From positions 1 through 64,000 of the forward strand of contig NZ_CAKKMF010000017.1 of assembly GCF_918697925.1 (NCBI RefSeq): 64,000 nt of DNA. The letters are read 5' to 3'. The notes beneath the pieces are model-generated. The model saw nothing but the letters and a program-made list of their open reading frames with translations. It made no database searches and had not been told where the DNA came from. Numbering within the stretch: position 1 is the stretch's first letter; the number at the start of each line of letters is the position of its first letter. This stretch comes from Arthrobacter sp. Bi26. GTDB taxonomy: Bacteria; Actinomycetota; Actinomycetes; Actinomycetales; Micrococcaceae. The translations under genes were made by a program, and so were the position numbers. Shown here one piece after another: positions 50,411-58,982 of this stretch.

Positions 50411-51367
50411 GTGGGCCCGCGCATACTGGTTACCGGGATAGCAAGCGCCGCCGGCCGGACCGTCGCGGCCCAGCTCGAAGCCCGCGGACTCCCGTATCTC
50501 GGCTCCGACGCCCGCGCCGACTCCCGCCAGGCGGAGGATGCCCCCGCCGCGGCCGCGGTCAGGCTCCTGCCGGCGACGGACCCGGACATGATCCTGGACC
50601 TGCGCCGGCTGGTGGACCGTGAAGCCATCAACGTCATCATTCCGACCCTGACTGTGGAACTTCCGGTCCTGGCCGCGGCCCGTGCCGGTTTCGCCCAGGA
50701 CGTGCGGATCATCGTGGGCGACCCCGCCGCGGTGGCCCTCGCCAACGACCAGCTGTTTACCACCTGGGCGTTGCAGGCAGCCGGGATTCCGGTGCCCCAG
50801 GTCGCGGTTCCGGGCGACCTCGCCGCCGCGCCGGCATCCCTCGCCTCCCTCACCGGGCCCGTGGTGGTCAAGCCGCGGGTCTTCAAAGGCTCCCATGGTG
50901 TCCACGTGCTGGCCGGAACCGCCTCGGTTAGCTGGAAGAACATGCCGGCGGGGCAACTTGTCCAGGAGTTTATCCCGGGCGCCGACTACGTGTGCCTGGT
51001 GTTCGGCACTCCGGCACGCAACGCGATGGCGCCGGTGGCGGTGGTCCTCGAGAAGACCAGGACCCCGTATGGACACACCGGCAGCGACGAAGTCAGCCGC
51101 AGGGTGCCGGTGAGCCAGGCCGGGGACGTGCGGAAGCTGGGCCTGGCCGCCGTCCGCACGCTCGGGCTGACCGGGCCGGTCCAGGTCCGGATTCGCCGCC
51201 GCGCGGACGGAACCCCCGTGGTACTGGGCGTCTGCGCGACCCTGGGGGAGAACAGCGCCTGGGCCCCGGAAATGCTCGACGCCGTGCTGGCCACCTTCAT
51301 GCTCCCGGCGTTCAACCCGGCATCGTTCCGGCGGTGCCCGGCGGTTCCCGCGGACGCCCTGGGGTGA
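50411..51367 (+). CDS. ATP-grasp domain protein
   Basis: 318 residues. An N-terminal Rossmann-like part (ILVTGIASAAGRTVAAQLEARG) precedes the ATP-grasp fold (about 110-300), with NDQLFTTWALQAAGIPVPQ, PVVVKPRVFKGSHGV and QEFIPGADYVCLVF. This resembles carbamoyl-phosphate-synthase-like ATP-grasp proteins and PylC-type ligases. The GTG at 50411 has GGAG five bases upstream. It should make an amide or ester bond using ATP, but the substrates are unknown. The gene stands alone. Confidence 0.82.
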   Translation: MGPRILVTGIASAAGRTVAAQLEARGLPYLGSDARADSRQAEDAPAAAAVRLLPATDPDMILDLRRLVDREAINVIIPTLTVELPVLAAARAGFAQDVRIIVGDPAAVALANDQLFTTWALQAAGIPVPQVAVPGDLAAAPASLASLTGPVVVKPRVFKGSHGVHVLAGTASVSWKNMPAGQLVQEFIPGADYVCLVFGTPARNAMAPVAVVLEKTRTPYGHTGSDEVSRRVPVSQAGDVRKLGLAAVRTLGLTGPVQVRIRRRADGTPVVLGVCATLGENSAWAPEMLDAVLATFMLPAFNPASFRRCPAVPADALG

Positions 51368-51431
51368 AGCGCGGCCCGGCAGAATGGTGTGCTCACGCAG
51401 TCGCTGAGTCTCCCCACTTTTGAGGCCGGAG

Positions 51432-51458
51432 GACGGCGTGTTCCCACAAACCGCCGTC
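51432..51458. terminator. Possible hairpin between convergent ATP-grasp and pabC genes
   Basis: GACGGCG (51432-51438) is inverted at 51452-51458 with a 13-nt loop. It lies in the gap of two converging genes; no T tract. Confidence 0.4.
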
Positions 51459-51530
51459 GTTACCGTGGTCCCTGGCCGCAAAACCGGTGAGTATCAGCGG
51501 CGCCTGCCGTGCAGCACCGGCCTGGCCGCA

Positions 51531-52499
51531 CTATTCGATGGTGGCGAACAGGGCGTTGAGTTCGGCCGTGAGCTGGCGTCGCAGTTCCGGGGTGCCGATT
51601 TCCTGGCCGTCGATGTGGTTCACCGGGGCCAGGAGCCGGATGCTGGAGATCAGCCAGACCGCGTCGGCATCCAGCAGGTCCTTCGGCTCCAGCGGGCCGT
51701 AGCCCAGCTCCCAGCCGGCGGCCTTGGCGGCGGTGAACAGGGCGCCCTGCGAGGTCCCCGGCAGAATGCCGCTGTCCAGCTGCGGGGTGATGAGCCGCCG
51801 GGTTGTGCGGACGCCGCCGGCGCCGTCGTCCGCGGTTTCCAGATGGGCCAGCAGAACGGTCGACGTCGGTCCCTCCAGGACCCGGCCGTCCGCGGACGTG
51901 AAGATGACGTCGTCGGCGCCGTGCCGGTGGGCGTAGCGCAGCGCCGCCATGTTCACGGCGTAGGAGAGGGTCTTGGCGCCGAGCAGCAGCCAGGGGGCGC
52001 GCTCGCCGACGTCGCTGTCATAGCCACGGTCCAGCAGGATGACGTCGATTCCGGTCTCGCGCTGCCGGCGGCCCGCGGCCGCGGGCGCGGAGGCCTGGAC
52101 CCAGCACGTGGGGGCGGCGGCGCCCTCCGGCCCGCGGGTCACGAGCAGCTTCACCACAACCTCGTCTTCGTCCGCGCCGCCTGTTGCTGCCGCGGCAGGA
52201 TCCTTCCCCCGGAACTCGCGGAGGGCGGTTTCCACTGCCCGCCGCCACGCGTCCTCGGCAGGGATGTCCAGCTCCAGCAGCCGGGCAGAGCCGGCCAGCC
52301 GAGTCAGGTGCGCCTGGATCTTGCGGGGCCGGCCGCCCACAGCCAGGAGGGATTCGAAAACGCCGTCGCCGCGGGTGGCGCCCAGGTCCGTGGCCATCAG
52401 TTGCGGCTGCGACGCGTCGGCAACGCGGCCGCCGTCGAACGCCGGGTCGAGGAAGACCAGCACGGTCGCGGGCGCAGGAACAGGGGCTGCAGAGATCAT
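51531..52499 (-). CDS. pabC: Aminodeoxychorismate lyase (class IV aminotransferase fold)
   Basis: 322 residues. ATRGDGVFESLLAVGGRP at the start, PLP Lys in LLGAKTLSYAVNMAALRYA, and DDVIFTSADGRVLEGPTSTVLL are class IV transaminase motifs in the PabC style. It should convert 4-amino-4-deoxychorismate to 4-aminobenzoate and pyruvate for folate. The PabB-like fusion protein 1.6 kb away on the same strand supports this over branched-chain aminotransferase, as does the lack of the Ilv motif set. cls lies between them on the other strand. Confidence 0.83.
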   Translation of the reverse strand: MISAAPVPAPATVLVFLDPAFDGGRVADASQPQLMATDLGATRGDGVFESLLAVGGRPRKIQAHLTRLAGSARLLELDIPAEDAWRRAVETALREFRGKDPAAAATGGADEDEVVVKLLVTRGPEGAAAPTCWVQASAPAAAGRRQRETGIDVILLDRGYDSDVGERAPWLLLGAKTLSYAVNMAALRYAHRHGADDVIFTSADGRVLEGPTSTVLLAHLETADDGAGGVRTTRRLITPQLDSGILPGTSQGALFTAAKAAGWELGYGPLEPKDLLDADAVWLISSIRLLAPVNHIDGQEIGTPELRRQLTAELNALFATIE

Positions 52500-52592
52500 G
52501 GCTCCAGCTTAGTCTCGGTGGTCCCGGGATAGGATTTGCACGTTGCCCGTTCAGGAACTGTTCCGCGGGCTTGTACTTTTAGGGGTTCGCCT

Positions 52593-54068
52593 GTGCTGTG
52601 GCCATTTCCGCTGGCGGAAACTTTACCGTCCTGGGCGGTTCTGATCCTGACGGTGATCGACTTCGCCATCCGCGTGCTGGTCCTGGGCATCATCCCAGGG
52701 AACCGGCGGCCCACCACCGCGATGGCGTGGCTGCTGGGCATCTTCATTGTGCCCATCCTTGGGCTGGCCCTGTTCCTGCTGTTTGGCAACTTCCGGCTCT
52801 CCCGCCGGCGCCGTGCCCAACAGGACGCTGTCAACACCCGGATCCGGGCCGGGACGTCCGACCTGGAAGAAGTCGAAAGCCGCTACGACGGACCCGAATG
52901 GGTGGCCTCCGCCGCTGAACTGAACAAGACGCTGGGCTCGCTGCCAATGGTGGACGGCAACAGCGTGGAGCTGCTGCCCGGCTACCCCGACTCCATCAAG
53001 GCGATGGCCGCGGCCGTCCGCGGCGCCAAATCCTTCGTCAACGCCGAGTTCTACATCATGAGCACCGACCACGTCACGGACGATCTGTTCACCGCAATGG
53101 AAGAGGCGGCGGAGCGCGGCGTCGAGGTCCGCGTCCTGTTCGACCACCTCGGCAGCCTTCGCATCAAGGGCTACAAGCAGCTCAAGGCCCGGCTCAACGC
53201 CAGCAAGATCCGCTGGCGGCCCATGCTGCCGCTGAACCCGTTGCAGGGGCAGTGGCGGCGGCCGGATCTCCGCAACCACCGCAAGATCATGGTGATCGAC
53301 GGCGAGATCGCCTTCACGGGATCCCAGAACCTGATCGAGCCGTCCTACAACAACCCCAAGCACCGCAAAGTGGGCCGCGAATGGGTGGAGCTCATGGCCT
53401 GCATGCGCGGGCCGATTGTCACCACGCTGAACGTAGCCTTCGCGACCGACTGGCTCAGCGAAACCGACGAATCCCTTGAAGGGCAGCTGGAACACCGGCC
53501 CGAGCCCCACGCCGGAAACATCACGGCGCAGGTGGTCCCCAGCGGCCCGGGTTTTGTCACCGAGAACAACCTGCGGCTGTTCAACACCCTCATTTATTCG
53601 GCGCAGCACAGGATCTCGCTCTGCAGCCCCTATTTCGTCCCGGACGACTCGCTGCTCTACGCGGTGACCACGGCGGCGCAGCGCGGCGTCGAGGTGGAAC
53701 TGTTCGTCTCGGAAAAGGGCGACCAGTTCCTGGTCCACCACGCGCAGCAGTCGTACTACCAGGCCCTGCTCGAGGCAGGCGTGCGGATCTACCTCTACAA
53801 GGCGCCGTTCGTGCTGCACGCCAAGCACTTCACCATCGATGACGAGGTTGCCGTGCTGGGCTCCAGCAACATGGACATGCGCTCCTTCTCGTTGAACCTC
53901 GAGGTCTCCGTGATGCTCCTCGGCGAGGACATCGTGCAGAGGATCCGCGCCGTGGAGGACACATACCGGAGCATTTCGCACGAACTCCTGCTGGAGGACT
54001 GGATGAAACGGCCCATGAAGGCCAAGTACGTGGACAATGTGGCAAGGCTGAGCGCAACCCTGCAGTAG
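52593..54068 (+). CDS. cls: Cardiolipin synthase (phospholipase D family)
   Basis: 491 residues. Two N-terminal membrane helices (about 10-65, including TTAMAWLLGIFIVPILGLALFLLFG) and two PLD domains with HKD motifs HRKIMVIDGEIAFTGSQN and HAKHFTIDDEVAVLGSSN. It makes cardiolipin from two phosphatidylglycerols or related donors in the membrane. The GTG at 52593 has AGGGG seven bases upstream; an upstream TTG (52536) would add unlikely sequence. Confidence 0.94.
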   Translation: MLWPFPLAETLPSWAVLILTVIDFAIRVLVLGIIPGNRRPTTAMAWLLGIFIVPILGLALFLLFGNFRLSRRRRAQQDAVNTRIRAGTSDLEEVESRYDGPEWVASAAELNKTLGSLPMVDGNSVELLPGYPDSIKAMAAAVRGAKSFVNAEFYIMSTDHVTDDLFTAMEEAAERGVEVRVLFDHLGSLRIKGYKQLKARLNASKIRWRPMLPLNPLQGQWRRPDLRNHRKIMVIDGEIAFTGSQNLIEPSYNNPKHRKVGREWVELMACMRGPIVTTLNVAFATDWLSETDESLEGQLEHRPEPHAGNITAQVVPSGPGFVTENNLRLFNTLIYSAQHRISLCSPYFVPDDSLLYAVTTAAQRGVEVELFVSEKGDQFLVHHAQQSYYQALLEAGVRIYLYKAPFVLHAKHFTIDDEVAVLGSSNMDMRSFSLNLEVSVMLLGEDIVQRIRAVEDTYRSISHELLLEDWMKRPMKAKYVDNVARLSATLQ

Positions 54069-54085
54069 TCCGGCCGCCGGCGGGG

Positions 54086-54112
54086 CAGCCTTGGGGAACG
54101 TCAGCCTTGGGG
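54086..54112. repeat. 11-bp duplication (period 16) at the kinase-PabB stop codon
   Basis: CAGCCTTGGGG is found at 54086-54096 and 54102-54112. The second copy covers two bases of the minus-strand stop codon (54101-54103) and the last codons; the other copy lies downstream. Confidence 0.85.
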
Positions 54113-56167
54113 GAATTCGGCACCGAGCGCCGAGAGCACGCCGAACGCCTTGGCCCGGACTTCCTCGTACTCCTCCTGCGGGGACGAGTCGGCGGTGACG
54201 GCGCCGCCGACGCCGAGACTCACGTCGGCGGTGCCGTCGCCCAGGGCGCTGATCACGAGGGTCCGGATCGCCACGGAGAGGTCGGCGGCCCCGTTCAGGG
54301 AGAAGTAGCCGATCGCGCCGGAGTACACGCCCCGCGGCGCGGCCTCCAGCCGGTCCAGGATGGCCATGGTGCTGACCTTCGGGGCGCCGGTCATCGAGCC
54401 GGCGGGGAAACAGGCGGCGACCGCCTCGGCCCGCGGCAGTCCGGGCCGCAGCCGGGCATCGATGGTGCTCACCATCTGGTGCACGGTGGCGTAGCTCTCG
54501 ATCGCACACAGCCGGCTGACGGCCACCGAGCCCGGGACGGCGAAATGGCTGAGGTCGTTGCGCAGCAGGTCCACGATCATGATGTTTTCCGCGCGGTCCT
54601 TGGCCGAGGACTCCAGTTCTTCCCGCAGGGCAGCGTCCGCGCCCGGTTCCGCGTCCCGGCGGCGCGTGCCCTTGATCGGTTCGGCCCGCATCCTGCCGTC
54701 CGCGGCAATCCGCAGGAAGCGCTCCGGCGACGTGCTCGCCACGGCGAGCTCGCCGAACCGCAAATAGCTGGCGAAGGGGGCCGGGTTGCGGCGCCGCAGG
54801 TCCAGGTAGGTCGGCCACGGATCCATCCCCTGAGAGCCCGCAGGCGAGGCAGCGGTGAGCGCCGTGGTCAGGCAGACCTCGTACGTATTGCCTTCCGCAA
54901 TCTCACGCTGGGCCTCAGTGACCTTTGCCTTGTAGCCGGCTTCCGTGTCCCGTGCAGTGAAACGCGGGGCAGCCAGTTGCCGGGCACTGAACGTGGACGT
55001 GGACGTGGACGGCGCGGATGCGGGCGCCGATGCGGCCGCGGCGACGGCCGCGCGGGCCGCCTCGAGCCAGTCTCCGGCGTCGGGCGCGTCCAGGGTCAGC
55101 AGCCAGGCTGTGCCCTCGGCGTGGTCAAGGACCACGGCGCGGCCGGCGAAGATCAGGCAGGCGTCCGGGGTGGCGGCGGCCACGTCATTGCCACCGGTTT
55201 CGCGTTTGAGCTCATAGCCGAGGTACCCGAGCCAGCCCAGGGTGAACTCGCACGGGTAGGCCTCGGGCGCATGGAGCGCCCGGCGCCCCCAAACGCCGTC
55301 GAGCCAGCGGAAGAACGGGCCGTCGGTGGACGCTGTGGCGTGGCCCGTAGTGACACGGGTCCGTCCGGAACTGTGCCGGACGGCCTGGCCGAAGCGGCCG
55401 CCGTCGTCGGCCAGGATGCTGAAGCGGCTGCGCTCCGCGGCCTCCGGGGCGAGGCCTGCCGGGTCGAGGGAGGAGTCGAGCCATACGGCGTTGGCCGAAT
55501 CGCCGAAAAGCGCCGCAAACAGCTGCTCGGCCTCGGGCTGGGCGTCGATCCGTTCGGCCAGCAGCTGCAGGCCGCGCCGGGCGGCGCGTTCAGGCAGCAG
55601 GGCGGGGGCGACGGCCGGGATGTACTGGAGGGCCTGGAGGACGTCGTCGGGGGCGGTGCCGTCCGCACGGTTAAGTACGTGCACATCCGCGCGGGCCGGG
55701 ACGTCGTCGGCCGCCAGCCACTCCGCTTCCTGGGCCGCCCACTGGTCCCAAAACGGTTCGTAGGTGTCGCCGTCCCGGGCCAGTGCCCTGGCCCGGCGGT
55801 CGTCGTCGGAGGAGTCCGCCCAGATCACGGCGTCCAGCAGGGGGAGTGCCGCCGCTGCGGCGGCGCCGACGCCCTCCACCAGGACGATTTCGGCAGGGCG
55901 GGTGGTGCGCGCATCGCCGTCGTAGTGCCGCTCCCAGTCCCAGCTGACCCATTCCGCGCTCTCCCCGCGCCGCAAGGGCGAGAGCACGGTGGTGACATAG
56001 CGTTCAATCCCGGCGGCGAGCCCGTTCCAGCCCGGATAGATGTCCTCGAGGTGGAAGAGCGAGACTTTGTGGTGTTCCCTGAGCCGCGCCGCCAGTTCGA
56101 TGGCCAGAGTGGTCTTGCCGGAGCCGGACCGTCCGTCGATTGCGATGATGACGGGTGCGGGGCTCAT
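54101..56167 (-). CDS. Fusion of a P-loop (uridine-kinase-like) domain with aminodeoxychorismate synthase component I (PabB)
   Basis: 688 residues. Residues 1-200 are a P-loop kinase-like domain: Walker A IIAIDGRSGSGKTTLA (Lys18), HLEDIYPGW, and IVLVEGVGAAAA, as in uridine kinase-like proteins. Residues about 215-688 are a chorismate-binding PabB/TrpE domain: EGNTYEVCLTT, RAEPIKGTRRRD, MIVDLLRNDLS, CFPAGSMTGAPK and GVYSGAIGYFSLNG. The PabB part aminates chorismate to 4-amino-4-deoxychorismate. The purpose of the kinase domain is unknown. The ATG at 56167 is used because it starts the P-loop domain and overlaps the phosphatase stop (ATGA). Confidence 0.88.
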   Translation of the reverse strand: MSPAPVIIAIDGRSGSGKTTLAIELAARLREHHKVSLFHLEDIYPGWNGLAAGIERYVTTVLSPLRRGESAEWVSWDWERHYDGDARTTRPAEIVLVEGVGAAAAAALPLLDAVIWADSSDDDRRARALARDGDTYEPFWDQWAAQEAEWLAADDVPARADVHVLNRADGTAPDDVLQALQYIPAVAPALLPERAARRGLQLLAERIDAQPEAEQLFAALFGDSANAVWLDSSLDPAGLAPEAAERSRFSILADDGGRFGQAVRHSSGRTRVTTGHATASTDGPFFRWLDGVWGRRALHAPEAYPCEFTLGWLGYLGYELKRETGGNDVAAATPDACLIFAGRAVVLDHAEGTAWLLTLDAPDAGDWLEAARAAVAAAASAPASAPSTSTSTFSARQLAAPRFTARDTEAGYKAKVTEAQREIAEGNTYEVCLTTALTAASPAGSQGMDPWPTYLDLRRRNPAPFASYLRFGELAVASTSPERFLRIAADGRMRAEPIKGTRRRDAEPGADAALREELESSAKDRAENIMIVDLLRNDLSHFAVPGSVAVSRLCAIESYATVHQMVSTIDARLRPGLPRAEAVAACFPAGSMTGAPKVSTMAILDRLEAAPRGVYSGAIGYFSLNGAADLSVAIRTLVISALGDGTADVSLGVGGAVTADSSPQEEYEEVRAKAFGVLSALGAEFPQG

Positions 56168-56724
56168 GAAATAGAGCGTACCCGCTGACCTTCGCTGCCG
56201 TGATGTTGCCCGTTCTGGCGCTGAAGCTCGGTGCGCACGTGCTGCACGATCCCCGGAACTGAGGCCCGGATGAGGTTCCAGGTGGTGTCGAAGTCGGTGT
56301 GGCCGCCGTACCACGGGTCCTCGATGCCCTGCTCCAGCGGGTCCTTGTCTGCCACGGCGGGGTCGAAGCTGCGGAGCATGAGGATCTTGGCCAGGGATTC
56401 CTGGTCCGGTGCTGCCTGCCGCAGCCAGCCGTAGTGGTCGACGTCGAGGGCCAGGATCAGCTCCCGGTTTGCGAACCATTCGGGCCGCCATTCGCGCGCC
56501 ACGTGGCGGTCCGATGCGATGTTGTGGGCTGTGAGTTTGCGCGCGGCCCGGGGATCGATGGGCCGGCCGGCCTCATACGCGGTGGTGCCGGCGGAATCGA
56601 CCACGGCCCCGGTGAGGTGCCCGGCCCGGAATGCCTCCGCCAGCATGAGTTCGGCCATCGGAGACCGGCAAATGTTTCCGGTGCAGACCGCGATGATCCG
56701 GTACTGGCTCGACATTGAGGTCAT
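56164..56724 (-). CDS. Low-molecular-weight protein-tyrosine phosphatase
   Basis: 186 residues. The catalytic loop VCTGNICRSPMAE gives Cys14 and Arg20, and the general-acid Asp is in EDPWYGG. It should remove phosphate from tyrosine, possibly also arginine, in proteins. The ATG at 56724 is followed by another at 56715; neither has a good ribosome binding site. It overlaps the kinase-PabB gene by four bases, an odd pairing. An extended C-terminal tail (about 30 residues) is not part of the fold. Confidence 0.92.
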   Translation of the reverse strand: MTSMSSQYRIIAVCTGNICRSPMAELMLAEAFRAGHLTGAVVDSAGTTAYEAGRPIDPRAARKLTAHNIASDRHVAREWRPEWFANRELILALDVDHYGWLRQAAPDQESLAKILMLRSFDPAVADKDPLEQGIEDPWYGGHTDFDTTWNLIRASVPGIVQHVRTELQRQNGQHHGSEGQRVRSIS

Positions 56725-56809
56725 AGCTAAGCATGAACGATCCCGGGCCTGTTGGCTAGCTGGCCCCCGCGAAGTATTACAACAAATGTCAACCGATATT
56801 CAATTTTTG

Positions 56810-57355
56810 TCACGCCCTCCCGTCGGCGGGCGCATCGCGGGCTGCCGGGCCGAGCCCAAGGTGCCGGACCAGCGCGTCGAGGACCGGCAGCTGGCCCTTG
56901 ACCAGCCTGGACCGGGCTTCGGGCTCGGCGGTCCATTCGGCGCGGTCGATTTCGGGGAAACTGCTGATCGTGCCGGATCCTCTCGGCCACTCCAGCGTGA
57001 AGGTGTTGCTCACGATTCGTTCCGGCTGAAAGTCCGATTCGGCCGTGAAGACCGTGATGATCTTGCCGGAGGGCTGGCGGAAGTCGCCGAGCCGTTGGTA
57101 GTCGGCAGCGGGTGCCGGGGTGCCGATTTCCTCCGCAAATTCGCGGTGCGCAGCCGTCAGCGGGTCCTCGTCGGCCGGGTACTCACCCTTGGGGATGGAC
57201 CAGCCTTGAGCTTCCTTGCGGGCCCAGAACGGTCCGCCCATGTGCGCTATCCAGACCTCAAGCTGCTGAGCGCTGCCGGAGTGGGGCGGCGCGCCGCTGG
57301 GCGGGGATGCACTTCCTAGCCGGTACAGCAGAATGCCGGCGCTCCGAACGGTCAT
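56810..57355 (-). CDS. NUDIX hydrolase
   Basis: 181 residues. The Nudix box is complete: GEYPADEDPLTAAHREFAEE then IG, with the metal-binding REFAEE core. AGILLYRLG at the N terminus and WSIPKGEY support the fold. Substrate class unknown: diphosphate-containing nucleotide or similar. The ATG at 57355 has AGGAGGAG directly upstream. Confidence 0.92.
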   Translation of the reverse strand: MTVRSAGILLYRLGSASPPSGAPPHSGSAQQLEVWIAHMGGPFWARKEAQGWSIPKGEYPADEDPLTAAHREFAEEIGTPAPAADYQRLGDFRQPSGKIITVFTAESDFQPERIVSNTFTLEWPRGSGTISSFPEIDRAEWTAEPEARSRLVKGQLPVLDALVRHLGLGPAARDAPADGRA

Positions 57356-57405
57356 GGCTCCTCCTGCCCCAAGGCTATGCCCCCGGCCCGGAATCAGGCC
57401 CGCGA

Positions 57406-57885
57406 TCAGGCCGCTGGCCCCCACAGCGCCTTGCGGAGCAGCCCCTTGAGTGTGGCGATCTCCGTGGCGCTGAGGCCGGCCAGGGCGGCGGATTCCGCGT
57501 CCCGCGCCGCCGCCTCGGCCCGCCGGAAGACCGCTGCCCCCTCCGGGGTCGAGGAGACGATCTTGGCGCGCCGGTCCAGCTTCCCGGGCGCCCGGATCAC
57601 CAGCCCGCGCTGCTCCAGCTCATCGATCAGGGCGACAATCTGGCTCGGGTCCAGGCTGAGGAATTCGGCCATCTCTCGCTGGGTTGGTTCCAGCTCGCTG
57701 TTGGCCAGGGCCAGCACCGAATACGAGCGCTCCTTGAGATCGAACGCGGCCAGTGCGTGGTTGTTCAGGACCGACCCGCCGGCATGCAGCTTGGCCAGCA
57801 GGAAGCCCGCGTCCTGGCTGATGGTCGCCGCCATGAGCTTCTCCGCCGGCTCGCTGCCCGGCTTGTCGTCAACTTCGGTCGCCAT
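57406..57885 (-). CDS. MarR-family regulator of the phd-like cluster
   Basis: 159 residues, MarR winged-helix fold with the wing region IVALIDELEQRGLVIRAPGKLDRRAKIV and the dimer helices at both ends. The ATG at 57885 has GGAG seven bases upstream; the longer frame to 58041 runs through the operator. It is divergent from the SDR gene, as PhdR (cg0343) is in the C. glutamicum phenylpropanoid cluster. There PhdR represses and is released by a phenylpropanoyl-CoA. I infer the same here. Confidence 0.85.
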   Translation of the reverse strand: MATEVDDKPGSEPAEKLMAATISQDAGFLLAKLHAGGSVLNNHALAAFDLKERSYSVLALANSELEPTQREMAEFLSLDPSQIVALIDELEQRGLVIRAPGKLDRRAKIVSSTPEGAAVFRRAEAAARDAESAALAGLSATEIATLKGLLRKALWGPAA

Positions 57886-57915
57886 GCCCAACTCCAATAG
57901 TCCAAAAAATAAATC

Positions 57916-57950
57916 GTTGACTTTTTCAACTATCCATATTTTCATGGATA
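57916..57950. promoter_or_regulatory. Divergent operator region of the MarR regulator
   Basis: GTTGA (57916-57920) is inverted at 57926-57930 (TCAAC), and TATCCAT (57931-57937) at 57944-57950 (ATGGATA). Two adjacent palindromes in a 124-bp AT-rich gap between divergent genes are typical MarR operators. TTGACT at 57917-57922 could be a -35 box. Confidence 0.65.
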
Positions 57951-58009
57951 CAGAACAGCATCCCATGCCGCGGGGCCGGATGCACAAGGCAGCTAGCAAA
58001 GGAGCGGCA

Positions 58010-58981
58010 ATGAGCCTGTCAGGAAAAGTAGCAATCGTCACCGGAAGCGGACGGGGCCTCGGCCTAGCCTACGCCCGGGAACTGGCCCGCCAGGGCGCCG
58101 CCGTCGTCGTCAACGATGTGGACGCCGGCGTCGCCGCCGATGCCGTCCGGACGATTCAGTCCGACGGCGGCCGCGCAGCCGCCGTCGTGGCCCCGGTGGG
58201 CAGCTCCGACGTCGCCAAGCAGCTGGTGCAGGCGGCCGTCACGGAGTTCGGCCGGCTGGACATCCTGGTCACCAACGCCGGCATCCTGCGCGACAAGAGC
58301 CTGCTGAAGATGACCGACGAGGACTTCGACGCCGTGATCAACGTCCACCTGCGCGGCACCTTCACCTGCGCCCGGGAGGCGTTCGGCCACTTCAAGGAGC
58401 ACGGCATTGCCGGCCGCATCATCACCATCGGCTCCCCGACCGGCCAGCGCGGCAACTTCGGCCAGACCAACTACGCCGCCGCGAAGGCCGGGATCGTGGG
58501 CATGGTGCGCACCTGGGCCCTGGAAATGAAGAAGGCAGGCGTCACCGCCAACGCCGTCATTCCCGTGGCCGCCACGGCCATGACCAAGACCGTCCCGTAC
58601 TTCCAGAAGGCTGTCGAGGCCGATGAGCGCGGCGAGGCGATGCCGGCCTTCTTCCGCCACGACCTCGGCTTTGGTACGGCCGACGACGTTGCCGGGCTGG
58701 TGGCCTTCCTCGCCTCCGACGCTGCCGCAGGCGTCACCGGCCAGGCGATCGGCGCCGGCGGCGACCGGCTGCAGCTCTGGACCCACCCCGAGGCCGCCGC
58801 CACCGAGTACCGCGAGGGCGGCTGGGGCTACCAGGACCTCGTGGACAACTTCGGCGCGCTCTTCGGGGACAAGCTGCAAAGCGTGGGCGAGGACTTCCTG
58901 CCGCTGCCGGCGGACCTGCAGCCGGCGCAGCCCGCACCCTCGCAGGCGGCACCGGCCGCAGTAACGGCACAGGTCCGCTGA
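58010..58981 (+). CDS. SDR-family 3-hydroxyacyl-CoA dehydrogenase (PhdE-like)
   Basis: 323 residues. NAD(P) motif TGSGRGLGLAYARELA, NAG in LVTNAGILRDKS, and the catalytic Ser and YAAAK (GQTNYAAAKAG). A C-terminal extension of about 70 residues ends in an Ala/Pro/Gln-rich tail. MFE-2-like SDRs oxidise (R)-3-hydroxyacyl-CoA. AAAGGAG precedes the ATG at 58010. In the matching C. glutamicum cluster the equivalent is cg0344 (phdE), the third oxidation step of the propenoyl side chain. Confidence 0.88.
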   Translation: MSLSGKVAIVTGSGRGLGLAYARELARQGAAVVVNDVDAGVAADAVRTIQSDGGRAAAVVAPVGSSDVAKQLVQAAVTEFGRLDILVTNAGILRDKSLLKMTDEDFDAVINVHLRGTFTCAREAFGHFKEHGIAGRIITIGSPTGQRGNFGQTNYAAAKAGIVGMVRTWALEMKKAGVTANAVIPVAATAMTKTVPYFQKAVEADERGEAMPAFFRHDLGFGTADDVAGLVAFLASDAAAGVTGQAIGAGGDRLQLWTHPEAAATEYREGGWGYQDLVDNFGALFGDKLQSVGEDFLPLPADLQPAQPAPSQAAPAAVTAQVR

Positions 58982-58982
58982 G

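Noticed and set aside
54107..56188. A 693-codon plus-strand frame opposite kinase-PabB
   Set aside because: No recognisable motif, Gly/Arg/Val-rich shadow; the minus-strand frame has all PabB motifs.
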